Part shown: in pieces, positions 20,083-31,931 of the stretch
How positions within the stretch are numbered: the first letter of the stretch is position 1
Layout: each line of letters begins with the position of its first letter
Assembly (NCBI GenBank): GCA_017311315.1
Contig: CM029660.1
Span: 12,821,430-12,885,429, forward strand
Source: Dendrocalamus latiflorus
Taxonomy: Eukaryota > Streptophyta > Magnoliopsida > Poales > Poaceae
Direction: 5' to 3'
DNA length: 64,000 bases
Notes under the pieces: generated by a model
Told to the model about the DNA's origin: nothing
Databases searched by the model: none
The model's input: the letters and a program-made list of their open reading frames with translations, nothing else
Position numbers and translations under genes: made by a program

Positions 20083-22914
20083 ATGGATGTAGCAGAAGGG
20101 CCGACCGAAAACGATGCCGAACAAATAGTTGACCTAGAACAAGACGACTACAGGAAGCGTGCTGACGAGGATGTGAAGTCGATAGTCTTGAACACACAGA
20201 TGAAGGCATCATCCCGACATAATAAACCTAAGAAGTCAAACAATGCAAAAGTCCTGCCTCAAGGTGAGTGGTCTTTAATTGTATCTTCTTTACTTATTTG
20301 GGAATTAATTAATAATAAAAATAATTTCTCTGTAGATTATGAGTGTACAAAAGAAGATGCTGATATAATTGAATACATGAAAGCAACACCAGAAAAAAGG
20401 GTACTTGTCAACATCGATAATAATTGGGTAAACAGAGATGACATGGATTGTCTTTTCCGTGACGGTGAGCAAGTGAATGGCGCTGTAAGTATGTTTAAGA
20501 CTGTCTTTTGCATTGATTGATGTATACCAAATATCTGGGTTCAATTCTTTACTGTCAAATTAAAAATTTGCAGGTCCTAAGTGCTTATATTCATTGTATC
20601 CGGCATGAAGAACACCTACAACATAGAGAAGGTGGAGATGTTTATTTAGAAAATACATTTATTTCCAGCTTGCTAAAACGTGACGGAGATCCTAAGGTGG
20701 CATTGAACTATAAAGATGACGTAGATTATACAAGGGTCGAAAAGTATTTACACGCTGATATGGTAAACTTGTCGATGCCATAATTTTTATATATATATAA
20801 TATCATGCAGATGTTAATTTTGTTACTTTAAAGATAGAAGAAAAATTTGAGATAAAACTCTGTTAGTGCAGGTGTTCCTTCCAATTAATATTGAGAAGTT
20901 TCACTGGTACCTAGCGGTTGTGAATGCCAAAAAATGTGAGATACATGTCTTGGATTCTTTTGGACGAGAACTATCGGACCGTCGAGATCTCAAAACTACG
21001 GTACGCACTAATGATTAATATATAGTTTCATATTGTATTTTAATTCTAATATTCCTTTCTAAATATTGGTGTTTCGGTCACAACAGTTAAGAGGACTGGA
21101 AAGAGTAATAAAACTTGCAGCAGAGCATACACATCTGTACCGAGATAAATGGGCGGATATTAAAGTGGCATCTTGGCCAATTATAGATAAGATCACTGAG
21201 AGAATGCAAACAGATGGGTAAAAGATCATCTGACTTGTTGTGTATGCCATTGCCTGACTTGCAACGGTATCTATATCACTCACGTTAGTTTTTTTTCACT
21301 TTTGCACATGGTAAGTTGTGGTTTATGGATGATCAACTATATGGAGTATTGGACTGGAATTACTCTATCTGACCATGTGACCCAGGTAATTCATAGGGAG
21401 ATTTCTAAACATAGTCACTTTTTTTGTCAAATAATCGGTTAATAGATCAGCACTTGCTCATATTTTCAGGATGATATAAGTAAGTTTAGGTTCAAGCTCC
21501 CTGCAATCTTGTGGAACTCCACATTAAATACAGCGAGAGGGTACCAGGATGATGAACAAGATAAAGAGGTCAGCGATAATCCAGATGATGTCATAATGAT
21601 CGATAATCCGGGTGAGGTCACTCAACTGTCAGAAATTGCTGCTGGTCCTCAACCATCTGCCAAAATATTCACTGACAGAAATGAACTATTGTATTGGTTG
21701 AGCACATACATCTGGTCGATAGACGATGAAGAGTGTTTAGAGTAAGTATTTTTTGCTAATTAATTGCATATACTAATATACTAAGATGTGATCAACTAAT
21801 TTGTTCCTGGTCCTTGTTTTTTTTGTAGCAAAGAATGGGTTCGAAGCAGCAGACCATATCCAATTTCTTTAAGTCTCCGAACACTTAGAGATATTTTAGA
21901 TGCAAATAAACCCATTGATTGTGATTGCTTCAACATGGGTGTTCGGACAGTTGCGTGCAACGAAGCCTTGTTGTGGTTAGATGACAAATTCCACTACATG
22001 GATCTCCAGTTCTGTGTAAGTTGATATAATTGTTCCCTTGTTGTGCGTGTGTGTGTGTATATATATATATAAACAAATAATTCTAAATTTTGCAAAATGA
22101 ACAGTCCATATCTCAGTTTGGACGAGATCCGCGGCGGTGTGACAAGCTAGACTGCAAAAAACTCGCAAAATTGCTTGAATGCTGGCCTGACATGGAGTAC
22201 GATATTTCACATTGCAGCAGTGTAAGATATGTTCTTACTACTCCTTTAAAAACTTGTGTTTTTATCATTTGTCACTTATAGACTCGGTGTTTGTTTATAG
22301 GTTCTACTGCCATACCGTCAAATGAACCACTACACATTATACATACTAGACATGGGTACCAGAACTGTGTCCATTATGGATCCTCATCCTAAAAATGGAA
22401 TGTTTAAGGGTTCTGATCCATGCATGCCATATCTACACAAATTACATAACATTGCCAATAATTTCAAACTCGCCATGGAATTGGCACATCCTGCGTGGAA
22501 AGACGATATTTTTTACTGGCGTCGTACATTCCCAACATGGGTTCCAAAAACTACGAACTGGTAATAACTTATAATATGTTTCATATTTATTATCAAATAT
22601 CATTTGATTTATCTGTAACAATTAAACACGTGCTCTTCTCCAGCAACCTGTCAGGCTTCCTTGTATACAGTTTCATCAGGACGTGGAATGGCGTAAGATT
22701 ACCAGTTATCAACACTGTGAGCATATAATATTCTCTATGTATATTTTGTAGACTACATAGCAAATTAATAAGTTAACTTATTATCTGCCATGCACAGCAA
22801 TCACATTCACTGAGGACGAATTTCTTGGTGGACATTTTGAAGAGCAATGAAAATGAATGTAAAGACATTATCCCTGGAGAACTCCAAGACCTACTTAAGC
22901 AAATCAGAAATTAG
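20083..22914 (+). CDS. Ulp1/C48 SUMO-protease-like protein with two tandem domains (12 exons)
   Basis: My splice model, all GT-AG and in phase: 20083-20263, 20336-20484, 20574-20762, 20872-21000, 21087-21217, 21316-21385, 21470-21741, 21829-22015, 22105-22221, 22301-22560, 22644-22716, 22798-22914. This gives 624 residues plus a stop. An acceptor (ttgcag) lies 7 nt before the ATG, so a 5'-UTR intron is likely. Domain 1 (about 111-285) has the C48 triad: His184 in F-H-W-Y-L-A-V-V, Asp201 in V-L-D-S-F-G and Cys261 in C-G-L-W-M. Domain 2 (about 400-590) keeps His485 and Asp502 (I-M-D-P-H) but has Ser565 (L-S-G-F) where the nucleophilic Cys should be. Ulp1 enzymes cleave SUMO precursors and SUMO conjugates; this kind is often found in or near plant transposons. 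The acceptor of exon 6 is the least certain. It sits inside the proposed Helitron, downstream of a gypsy promoter fragment. Confidence 0.75.
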
Positions 22915-23092
22915 ATGGTTCATGCGAGACATGACTTATTATTGCCTTGTTATGCATTATAATTGGCCTAGGCTTGTAATTTCATGACCTGAACTTGCTG
23001 GTGATATACATGAGTGTTTTCCAGATTATATACATGGTGATATACAATTGCGTGAAACTTAAACTATGAAAAAAATATCGTCATTTGGTTGT

Positions 23093-23146
23093 TTTCATGT
23101 GCATCCCTGAAATGCCGCCGTAGCGTTAGCACGGGCACTATACTAG
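23093..23146 (+). other. Helitron 3' terminus
   Basis: Conserved subterminal sequence, hairpin arms ccgt/acgg with an inner gc/gc pair around gtta, then gcactatactag and a following T. The hairpin-plus-CTRR arrangement is the recognised 3' end for Helitron strand transfer. Confidence 0.7.
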
Positions 23147-23193
23147 TTCTACTAGAATGTGTGTATTGATGACTTGTAAATTCAAACGTTTGC

Positions 23194-26100
23194 TGTTATA
23201 CTGTGTAGATGGTTGTAAATAAAGTAATGATAAATAATTAATGTTTGGATTGTTTTGAATTTTGTGTTTGTGAAAGTTTCGGTCGATCGCAGTCGAAGGT
23301 TTCAAATTCGAGTGGTTTTCGTTTCGTTCGAGTGATTTCGCTCTGCTTCGAGTGGTTTTGGTCGCCCCGAGTGGTTTTCTTGAGTTCGAGTGGTTTTAAT
23401 TTCGTCCGAGTAGTTTTGCTTTGCTCTGAGTGGTTTTGGTCTGCTCCAAGTGCTTTCGGACGGGTCCAAGTGACATCAGGAGATCGGGCGACGTTCGAGT
23501 GCCATTGGAGTATCGGACGGTGTCCAAGTAACATAAGAGGTTCAGACAAGTCCGAGTAACATCAGAGCATCAGACGATATTTGAGTGGAACCGGAACATT
23601 GGACGGTTTTCGAGTAGCTATGGAGGATCGGTCGGTGTTCAAGAGCCCCACTAGATGATCGGATGGCTTCCGAGTGGCATAGATGCATCGAACGATATTC
23701 GAGTACCACTAGAAGATTGGATGACCTTCGAGTGTTGTGATCAAAGATTCAGAGCATAGACCGGTCAAAGCTACATGTTTTCTTGTATGGCCGAATCTAC
23801 AGTGATCTTGCCAAAATTGTATGGTCGAAAGAACAGTACTCGAAGGTAAATAGTGATTCAACTGGTACTCAAAAGAGTACTGTAGCAGTGGTCAATACTT
23901 GAAAGAGTACTGTAGCAAAGCTTGGCTTTACGACTATGTCCAACTTTGACCACGATCTACTTCAACCATGTCTGAATGACCACAACATTTTGACTACGTC
24001 TGGTTTTGATCACAGCAACTCGACTACAACATTCTGACAATGTTCAGCTTTGGCCACATTCAACTTCGACCATGACAGAACGACCACTGAAGGTAATCGT
24101 AGCTATAGTACGTTTTCATGGTCGTAGCTATAGCACCTAGTCGGTACTCGATAATCATAGATTTTATTAGTCGATAGTCGATGACTTTGTAGTCGATAGT
24201 CATTGACTTTATTATCGACACTCCTAGACTTTGGGATCGATAGTTGTAGACTTTGTGATCGATAGTCATAGATTTTACTAGTTGGTAGTTGAAGGCTTTG
24301 CAGTCGATGGTTGTGGACTTTGCAGACTGTTGTCATAGTCATATATTTCGCAGTCTTGTTGTCATAGTTGTAGACTTTGCAATCGGTTGCCATAGGCTTC
24401 GCGGTCGTACTCGTAGACTTCATTTTTGGTATGAGTGCTTCACTTCCTGTGATCTGCGAGTACTTTGAATACTCGATATGGAGTGCTTCATTTTTGGTAT
24501 CAGAGCATCAGACGATATTCGAGTGGAACCGGAACATCGGACGGTTTTCGAGTAGCTATGGAGGATCGGACGGTGTTCAAGAGCCACTAGATGATCGGAT
24601 GGCTTCCGAGTGGCATAGATGCATCGAACGATATTCGAGTACCACTAGAAGATTGGATGGCCTTCGAGTGGTGTGATCAAAGATTCAGAGCATAGACCGG
24701 TCAAAGCTACATGTTTTCTTGTATGGCCGAATCTACAGTGATCTGGCCAAAATTGTATGGTCGAAAGAATAGTACTCGAAGGTAAATAGTGATTCAACTG
24801 GTACTCAAAAGAGTACTGTAGCAGTGGTCAATACTTGAAAGAGTACTGTAGCAAAGCTTGGCTTTACGACTATGTCCAACTTTGACCACGATCTACTTCA
24901 ACCATGTCTGAATGACCACAGCATTTTGACTACGTCTGGTTTTGATCACGGCAACTCGACTACAACATTCTGACAATGTTCAGCTTTGGCCACATTCAAC
25001 TTCGACCATGACAGAATGACCACTGAAGGTAATCGTAGCTATAGTACTTTTTCATGGTCGTAGCTATAGCACCTAGTCGGTACTCGATAATCATAGATTT
25101 TATTAGTCGATAGTCGATGACTTTGTAGTCGATAGTCATAGACTTTATTATCGACACTCCTAGACTTTGGGATCGATAGTTGTAGACTTTGTGATCGATA
25201 GTCATAGATTTTACTAGTTGGTAGTTGAAGGCTTTGCAGTCGATGGTTGTAGACTTTGCAGACTGTTGTCATAGTCATATATTTCGTAGTCTTGTTGTCA
25301 TAGTTGTAGACTTTGCAATCGGTTGCCATAGGCTTCGCGGTTGTACTCGTAGACTTCATTTTTGGTATGAGTGCTTCACTTCCTGTGATCTACGAGTACT
25401 TTGAATACTCGATATGGAGTGCTTCATTTTTGGTATCAGAGCATCAGACGGTATTCGAGTGGAACCGGAACATCGGACGGTTTTCAAGTAGCTATGGAGG
25501 ATCGGACGGTGTTCAAGAGCCACTAGATGATCGGATGGCTTCCGAGTGGCATAGATGCATCGAACGATATTCGAGTACCACTAGAAGATTGGATGGCCTT
25601 CGAGTGGTGTGATCAAAGATTCAGAGCATAGACCGGTCAAAGCTACATGTTTTCTTGTATGGCCGAATCTACAGTGATCTGGCCAAAATTGTATGGTCGA
25701 AAGAATAGTACTCGAAGGTAAATAGTGATTCAACTGGTACTCAAAAGAGTACTGTAGCAGTGGTCAATACTTGAAAGAGTACTGTAGCAAAGCTTGGCTT
25801 TACGACTATGTCCAACTTTGACCACGATCTACTTCAACCATGTCTGAATGACCACAGCATTTTGACTACGTCTGGTTTTTATCACGACAACTCGACTACA
25901 ACATTCTGACAATGTTCAGCTTTGGCCACATTCAACTTCGACCATGACAGAACGACCACTGAAGGTAATCGTAGCTATAGTACTTTTTCATGGTCGTAGC
26001 TATAACACCTAGTCGGTACTCGATAATAATAGATTTTATTAGTCGATAGTCGATGACTTTGTAGTCGATAGTCATAGACTTTATTATCGACACTCCTAGA

Positions 26101-27787
26101 CTTTGGGATCGATAGTTGTAGACTTTGTGATCGATAGTCATAGATTTTACTAGTTGGTAGTTGAAGGCTTTGCAGTCGATGGTTGTAGACTTTGCAGACT
26201 GTTGTCATAGTCATATATTTCGCAGTCTTGTTGTCATAGTTGTAGACTTTGCAATCGGTTGCCATAGGCTTCGCGGTCGTACTCATAGACTTCATCTTTG
26301 GTATGAGTGCTTCACTTCCTGTGATTTGCGAGTACTTTGAATACTCGTGTTTGGCTAGCGGGATGACTGGCTGGTGCTCAATAGTCAGAAGGACTCAGAA
26401 GTCGATGGTCGTGGTTTTTGCGAAAGGTGTTGTGATTAGCTGTCAGAGACTTGTGGTATGTGGTCGGTACTTAGTAGTCGGTACTCGATAGTTTTGATCG
26501 GCAGTGATGTTTGTTATTCCTAAGTGGAGTGTTATATTTCCCGAGTACTTGTTGTTTTTGAGTATTCGTTGAGCTAACGGTCGTAAGAAGTTGTCTTGAG
26601 CTGATTGCGGTAAGCGATGGAATGTGTGGTCGTGGACGACCTAGTTAAGGATCGTGGATGGTTTTATTCTTGCTATGGATGGACAAGGGTGGTGTGAGTG
26701 TGTGTGTGTGTGCTGATGATGGTCAAGTTGTGGAGAGCTTGTGCCGGGAGAAAGTTTCTTTGGACTTTGCATGCTCAGGTGAGTATGAAGATGATCATGG
26801 TTGGTAACGAGGAGAACTGGGACTAGGAGGGGGCTAATCTGAGGTCCAGGTGGCCGGGATGTCATGTGAGATGGTCGGGCTCATGTTGGAGCAAGTGGAG
26901 ATCGAAGGTGGATGATGCGTGGAGGTGTGAAGATGGTTACGGTCGGTGACGAGGAGGACCAGGACTAGGAGGGGGGGGGGGGTAATCTGAGATCCAGGTG
27001 GTCGAGATGTCACGCAAGGTGATTGGGCTGACACTAGAACACGTGATGATGCGTGGAGAAGCTACAGGAGGTGCGGTCCTGGAGGCTTCAACATGGGAGT
27101 TGGTGATGTGTGATAGTGATACAGGAGGTGCATCCTGGAGGCTTCGTCACATGGTGAGATTGGAGACGTTGTGGAAGGAGTCTGTAATGAGAAGGTTTAG
27201 AGATATGGTAAAATCCGTGTTAGGAAGGGTTTTGGGTCCCTTGATTTGAGGAAGAGACAGAGTTGTGTGTTCGTGTTTGAGGCGGACATGGCTTGGATGT
27301 TAGCATATAAAAGCAGGGAGAGTCTAAGGGGTAACGTGTGGGTTTTTAGAGGGCTTTCATTGAGAGAGCTTTTAGGGGTGCCATGAGGGCACTTTGTAAC
27401 CATGTCCATGATATAGAAATAATAGATTAGATCTATTCCAGGAAAGTTTGTTGGCATTGGCGATGTGTTTTCTGAGCATCCTTTTTCTTCTGTCTCTGAT
27501 GTGTAGTCATTCGAGCGATCGAAGCGTTCGAGTGCTGAAGTCTTCGAGCGGAGGAAGATTACAACTACGTGCATCGACGGTCATAGTGAGTTGTTGTAGT
27601 GAGCGATCGAAGCGAGCGGTCGGGCGATCGATGCATTCATCGAGCACGTGCGAGCAAACTAGCGTCTTGCAGTTGTAATCAACATCCAGTAATTTAGATT
27701 GTTTTTCTTCTAGTTTGAATTTTATTTCAGGTGTCAAAAAGCAGAGGCAATCATTCACCCCCTCTGATTGCACCATAAGATCCTACA
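23194..27787 (+). repeat. Sirevirus-like 5' LTR, 4.6 kb, with internal triplication
   Basis: It matches 31932-33987 at both ends: the gagtggtttt-rich start, and the end with gtgtgtgtgtgctgatga, gaagctacaggaggtgcg and ccctctgattgc. It is longer because of the 936-bp triplication at 23563-26347 and because about 0.7 kb is missing from the other LTR. The small ORFs inside repeat three times and are not genes. Confidence 0.82.
23563..26347. repeat. 936-bp tandem repeat, three copies
   Basis: Copies at about 23563-24500, 24501-25436 and 25437-26347 (the last lacks the final 25 bp). Copies differ by only a few substitutions and a 2-bp indel. Each contains a run of about 22-bp sub-repeats of the gtcgatagtcatagacttt type. 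Identical small ORFs recur at 936-bp spacing on both strands (for example 24060, 24996 and 25932, -). Confidence 0.93.
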
Positions 27788-27789
27788 AA

Positions 27790-27801
27790 TGGTATTAGAG
27801 C
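27790..27801 (+). other. Primer-binding site
   Basis: tggtattagagc lies 2 nt inside the 5' LTR end and is close to the tRNA-iMet complement tggtatcagagc. Confidence 0.75.
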
Positions 27802-27819
27802 CAAGTAGCGTTGGAATTA

Positions 27820-28660
27820 GAGAGGTATGTGAATCATCCTCCTATGCTAGATGGTACTGATTTTACTTTTTAGAAGTGTCGCATGTAAGCTTACATTGAG
27901 GCTCAAGGTAATGATGTCTGAAAAAAAGTTTCTCAACCTTATGTTGTTCCTGCTAATGTTACGACTAAAAATAAGACTGATGTTGATTTGAATGCTCATG
28001 CTCATTGCCTACTTTTTCAAGGAATTTCTCGCAAAGAATTTGATCGTGTAGCTCATGTTGCTTCTGCTCACTTAATCTGGAAAACTCTTTGCAGTTATCA
28101 TGAAGGAACCACTAAGATTAAGAAGGTTCATAAGAATCTTTATCAAAAAGAGTACTCAGATTTTGTTATAAAACTTGGTGAATCTATAGATGACCTTTTT
28201 TCTCATTTCGAAAAGATTTTGAGTAGTTTGCACAGAGTTGGTGTTCTTCCTACTGATAGCAACTAAAATTTTGAGGTCTTTAGGTTCAGAATGGTTGATG
28301 GTCATCATGAATATTAATCAAACTTTGATCTAGATACTTTAACCATGAATAATCTGCACTCTAGATTGAAACCCTATGAGATGGTAGCTTTTTAGTTAAG
28401 ACTAAAAATCTTCATCTTTAGCACTTGTGACTAACCCCATGCAGACTATCTCGTCGAGTGCTTTGTCATGTGTTTCCTTGTCTACTTTGTTCTCTTTTAC
28501 AGAAGATCAGTTCAAGCAGCTCCCTGAAGAGGACTTGGTACTAATCTCCTCATGATCATACAAGGCTCTCAACAATGTGAGGATGACGAAGTGAGGAGGC
28601 GCTTTAGGTCCCATCAGATGCTACGGTTGTGGCAAGCCAGGACACATTAAGATGGACAGC
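27820..28660 (+). pseudogene. Sirevirus-like Gag, N-terminal and first zinc knuckle
   Basis: The start reads H-P-P-M-L-D-G-T-D-F and then stops where the family has a Trp-Lys. The 27988-28266 frame carries the Gag core (F-D-R-V-A-H-V-A-S-A and L-C-S-Y-H-E-G-T). Near 28620 a knuckle C-Y-G-C-G-K-P-G-H-I-K-M-D lacks its last Cys. Several stops break it. Confidence 0.75.
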
Positions 28661-28786
28661 TTGAGCTCAAGGGGAAGGTGATACAGAAAAACAAGACTTA
28701 TCATCGTCGACCTTCCAAGAGTAATACTAAGGGTAGCTCTTCCATCATAGAGCTTTAGCACTATCAAGAATCTTGATCTGAGCGAT

Positions 28787-29945
28787 ATGGATTCTGAGAG
28801 TTGCGACGATGTCAACCACAACGATGATGAAGCCAAAGGTAAGAAGAAGAGCGTCAACAACTTCACAGGCATATGCTTCATGGCAAACAGCAACAGCAAC
28901 GATGACGACTACAGCGATCCTCACAAGGTAAGACCATCATATGATGAGCTTGAAGGAGGTCTAGTTAGACTTGTTATCGAATTAAAAGATACTAACAAGA
29001 AATTGAAAGAAAATAATTTTATAGTCGAAAGCTTGAATTATGAGGTTACTAGACTTAGAGCATCTATTCCTAAAGATGATTCTTGTGAAGCTTGTCAAGT
29101 CTTACACTCTGAGTTGGAAACTGCTAGATCTATTAATGCAACAAGCCTAGTTCAAGTTAGGGCCACAACTGATAAATTTGATGAGTTAAATTTGGCACAT
29201 GACTCTTGTGATGAAAAGTTATAACTGGCACATAATGAAATTAAAAAGCTTAAGTCTAACTCATCTAAAGCATGCTCTAAATGTGATTTGCTCCAAGCTA
29301 GGCTTAACTCTTCTCATAAATCTATTTAACAGATGCTTTATTATGAAACTCTCTTACTCTAATTGTCTCAAGCTTAACACAGAAATAGAAGCTCTAACTA
29401 GACAACTCAATGATTTTGCTGAAAAGGAGAAATTAACTCGGTCTAGTGCTTCTAAGAGTCATGCCAATGAATCTGTTGATTGTACATCTTATTTCTCCCT
29501 GGCTAGAGAAAATGAGTATCTTAAGAACACCTTAGAGAGATTTTCTTTTGGCAAGAAAAATTTAAATATGATTCTAGATCAATAAAAAACAAGCGTGAAA
29601 AATATGGTCTAGGATTTAACTTTGTTGAGCATGCCAAAAAATAACCCTCCTAAGGTGGTTAAGCTTCTTGAACCAGGAAAGTTTAAAGTAGAATCTGATC
29701 CAAAACAAATTATTTTCAAATCTACTAGTATAGCAAAAGATCACTCTACCAAAATGAGTGTTCCGAAGTCATCAGATAAGACTTCTCATCAAGTCAAGTA
29801 TCAATGCAGTCATTGTGGTAAAGACGATCATTTAGTTCAATTCTGCTTTAGAAAAGCTAAGAAAGAAAAGAGAGAAAGGTTAAGAAAGCATTCTCGAGTG
29901 GAGACTGTGCAAGCTCTCAATTGTCGCCTAGCTCCCTCTAATTAG
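28787..29945 (+). pseudogene. Sirevirus-like Gag C-terminal coiled-coil region and second zinc knuckle
   Basis: Frames at 28787-29224, 29199-29585 and 29622-29945 are one former ORF, split by a stop at 29222-29224 and shifts. It has a long Leu/Lys/Asn-rich, coiled-coil-like part (L-K-D-T-N-K-K-L-K-E-N-N) and then C-S-H-C-G-K-D-D-H-L-V-Q-F-C followed by R-K-A-K-K-E-K-R-E-R. That second knuckle with a basic tail is typical of grass Sireviruses. Confidence 0.8.
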
Positions 29946-31931
29946 TTTTCTGCATATTCAGGAGCTTATTGTCTCCTTACACGCTCTAACCAATCGTTTG
30001 CAGGTTGTTGTGGCTCTCCTCCCTCTAATCAGTCATCTGTAGGCTTGGGAGCTTTTGCAACAGGACCTGGTCGTAATTCTCGGTCGATGATTAGACCAAC
30101 CATGCCAAAGCATTCAGTCTGCCTAGTGGTTGGACGTCTCATGATCGGACATTCCCTGATCAGACCATCGCTTCGACTAGCACGTTCTACTCAAAATATT
30201 CAACACTAGAAACCAGTGCCTTCGAGTATGCGTGGTTAGATGTGGAAGGGTTTTTGACCAGCTTTTCCCGTGGTCAGGACAGCGTGGTCAGACCAGGGCT
30301 TCGACTAGTCTTTCAGAAGTAGTTAGACCTCCTGGTGGACAGACTGGCTTTTCAACGGTGGTCTGATAAAAAATTTACAGTGGAAAATACTTCACTTAAA
30401 TCTTCATCGTTGTCTGCTGTTACTCCTGTTCGTCGAGTTACATAGTACTAGATTTCTAAATCTTATCTCACTAACCCAGTACTGTGAGACTGCCGATTTC
30501 TATGATGTAAGACCAAATAACGTGGGATGAAGAACATGCACTTGACTGAGTTCTAGTCTTTTTTTATCATTGCTTGGTTGGAATACTTGTTGGTTCTTCA
30601 TTCCCTTTGATGGCATCCAAGTGTTTCATCTTCTGATTGGACCATGTGGAAAAGGTAATATTATTTTACAAGTGGTCTTTGAGTTCCTTCTCAGATTGCT
30701 CGTTTTCACTCTTAACTACTTGATTCTTCTCTTTGTGCTTAGTTGATAAGTGAGTTGGGTGTGTTGCTTTCTTTGAGATTATTCTGAGGGGGAGCTTGTT
30801 GGTAAAAATTACAGAAGCTTTGCTTATTATACGTGTCAAATAAAATACTAAGACCAAGTCTTTTAAGTCAAATGAGTAGTAGAACCATCTCTATCATATT
30901 TACTCATCTAACTTGTAGCCATGGTCATAACAAGTGGTAAACAAAATGTTATACTTGAACTAAAACATGACTTGGCAGAAGACCTTGACTAGATTGATTA
31001 TAGCTAGCACTTAGAGATGTTCATCTAAAATGATTAGCTAGATTGTGAGTCTTATTTTAAATCTTGGCTATGAGACTTGTATGTTTCATATTGCAATCTT
31101 GTATGTTCACTCAAGTTGGCATGTTATAAATAAAAATTAAGATCATACATGTTGTATCAGATGAAAATTGAAAAAAAGGATTGAAAAGATATATGCTTCA
31201 ACCATGCCACGGTTAAACAAAAAGAAAAAAGGCACGAAAAGTGAATAAATCAAAAGAAGTATACTCCAAACATGCTACCATTTAATCTAAAAAATGCTAC
31301 AAAGATGGCATTATGAAAAGTAGTATGCTTCAAGCATGCCAATGCTTAAAAGATTTGAGTGTGGAGTAATAGGTTGCCTTATAAGACTACTAGTTCACCT
31401 AGATTTAAATATTGCTTCACTTTTAGGCTTTGACTTTTTATTGTGATATCTCATTGTGCTTTCCATAGATCAGTTTGGTCATGGTCATGATGCCTGTCAT
31501 TAATCTAACTGGCTTAATCATGCTAAAGACATGTTCTGACTTGTTATATGGTATATGACTTTATATGATCAAGGGAGCTCTACTCGAAATATGACTTGGG
31601 TACTTTCTTAAAACAATGAAAAGTGACTTGGATGATCCTCAAAGCTTCTGGATGCTTACTCTCCTTGCTCCTTTTTTTAAAATTAACCTTTCTTTGGAGC
31701 CCTTGATGATTTCATTGCCAAAGGGGGAGAAATTAGAAGAAAGGGGGAAATATGGACAAAAGATAATTTAGAGAAAATTGGAAGATTTTTGCTTCTCTTG
31801 TGTTGGGGGGGTAGATTTATGAATGTTGCTGAGTGTTTGCTGAGTTTCACAAATTTTACTACCTTTCTTTCAAAATGCAATTCATTTGAGTTATTTTGAA
31901 ATGTTACCAATGTATTCAACATGGGGAATAT
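29946..31931 (+). other. Remnant internal region with RNase H scrap and polypurine tract
   Basis: Gag is followed by a degenerate spacer. At about 30590-30655 the sequence reads M-A-S-K-C-F-I-F, a stop, then L-D-H-V-E-K, the RNase H part also present in the other family member (59150-59215, -). The rest of pol is absent. Purine runs aaagggggagaaattagaag (31721-31740) and acatgggga precede the 3' LTR. No other gene is seen. Confidence 0.6.

Larger units (their letters stand above)
12495..23146 (+). mobile_element. Probable gene-capturing Helitron
   Basis: The 3' end has the Helitron signature: a small GC hairpin (ccgt-a-gc...gc-acgg, 23118-23134), then 12 nt to CTAG at 23143-23146, followed by host T. 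The proposed 5' end is TCTATTATC at 12495, preceded by host A, which fits insertion between A and T without duplication. The 10.65 kb between hold exon-like pieces of unrelated genes in one orientation, a gypsy fragment and an intact spliced gene, as in grass Helitrons that carry captured genes. No Rep/helicase gene is present, so it would be non-autonomous. The 3' end is well supported; the 5' end is a judgement from sequence style. Confidence 0.55.

Noticed and set aside
24060..26295. Thrice-repeated small ORFs spaced by 936 bp, which could suggest a tandem gene family
   Set aside because: They are the same non-coding LTR sequence triplicated; composition follows the gtcgatagtcatag sub-repeat.
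23285..27200. Regularly spaced gagtggtttt and gtcgatagtc words, considered as a CRISPR-like array
   Set aside because: There are no unique equal-length spacers, the units are degenerate, and the context is a plant LTR.
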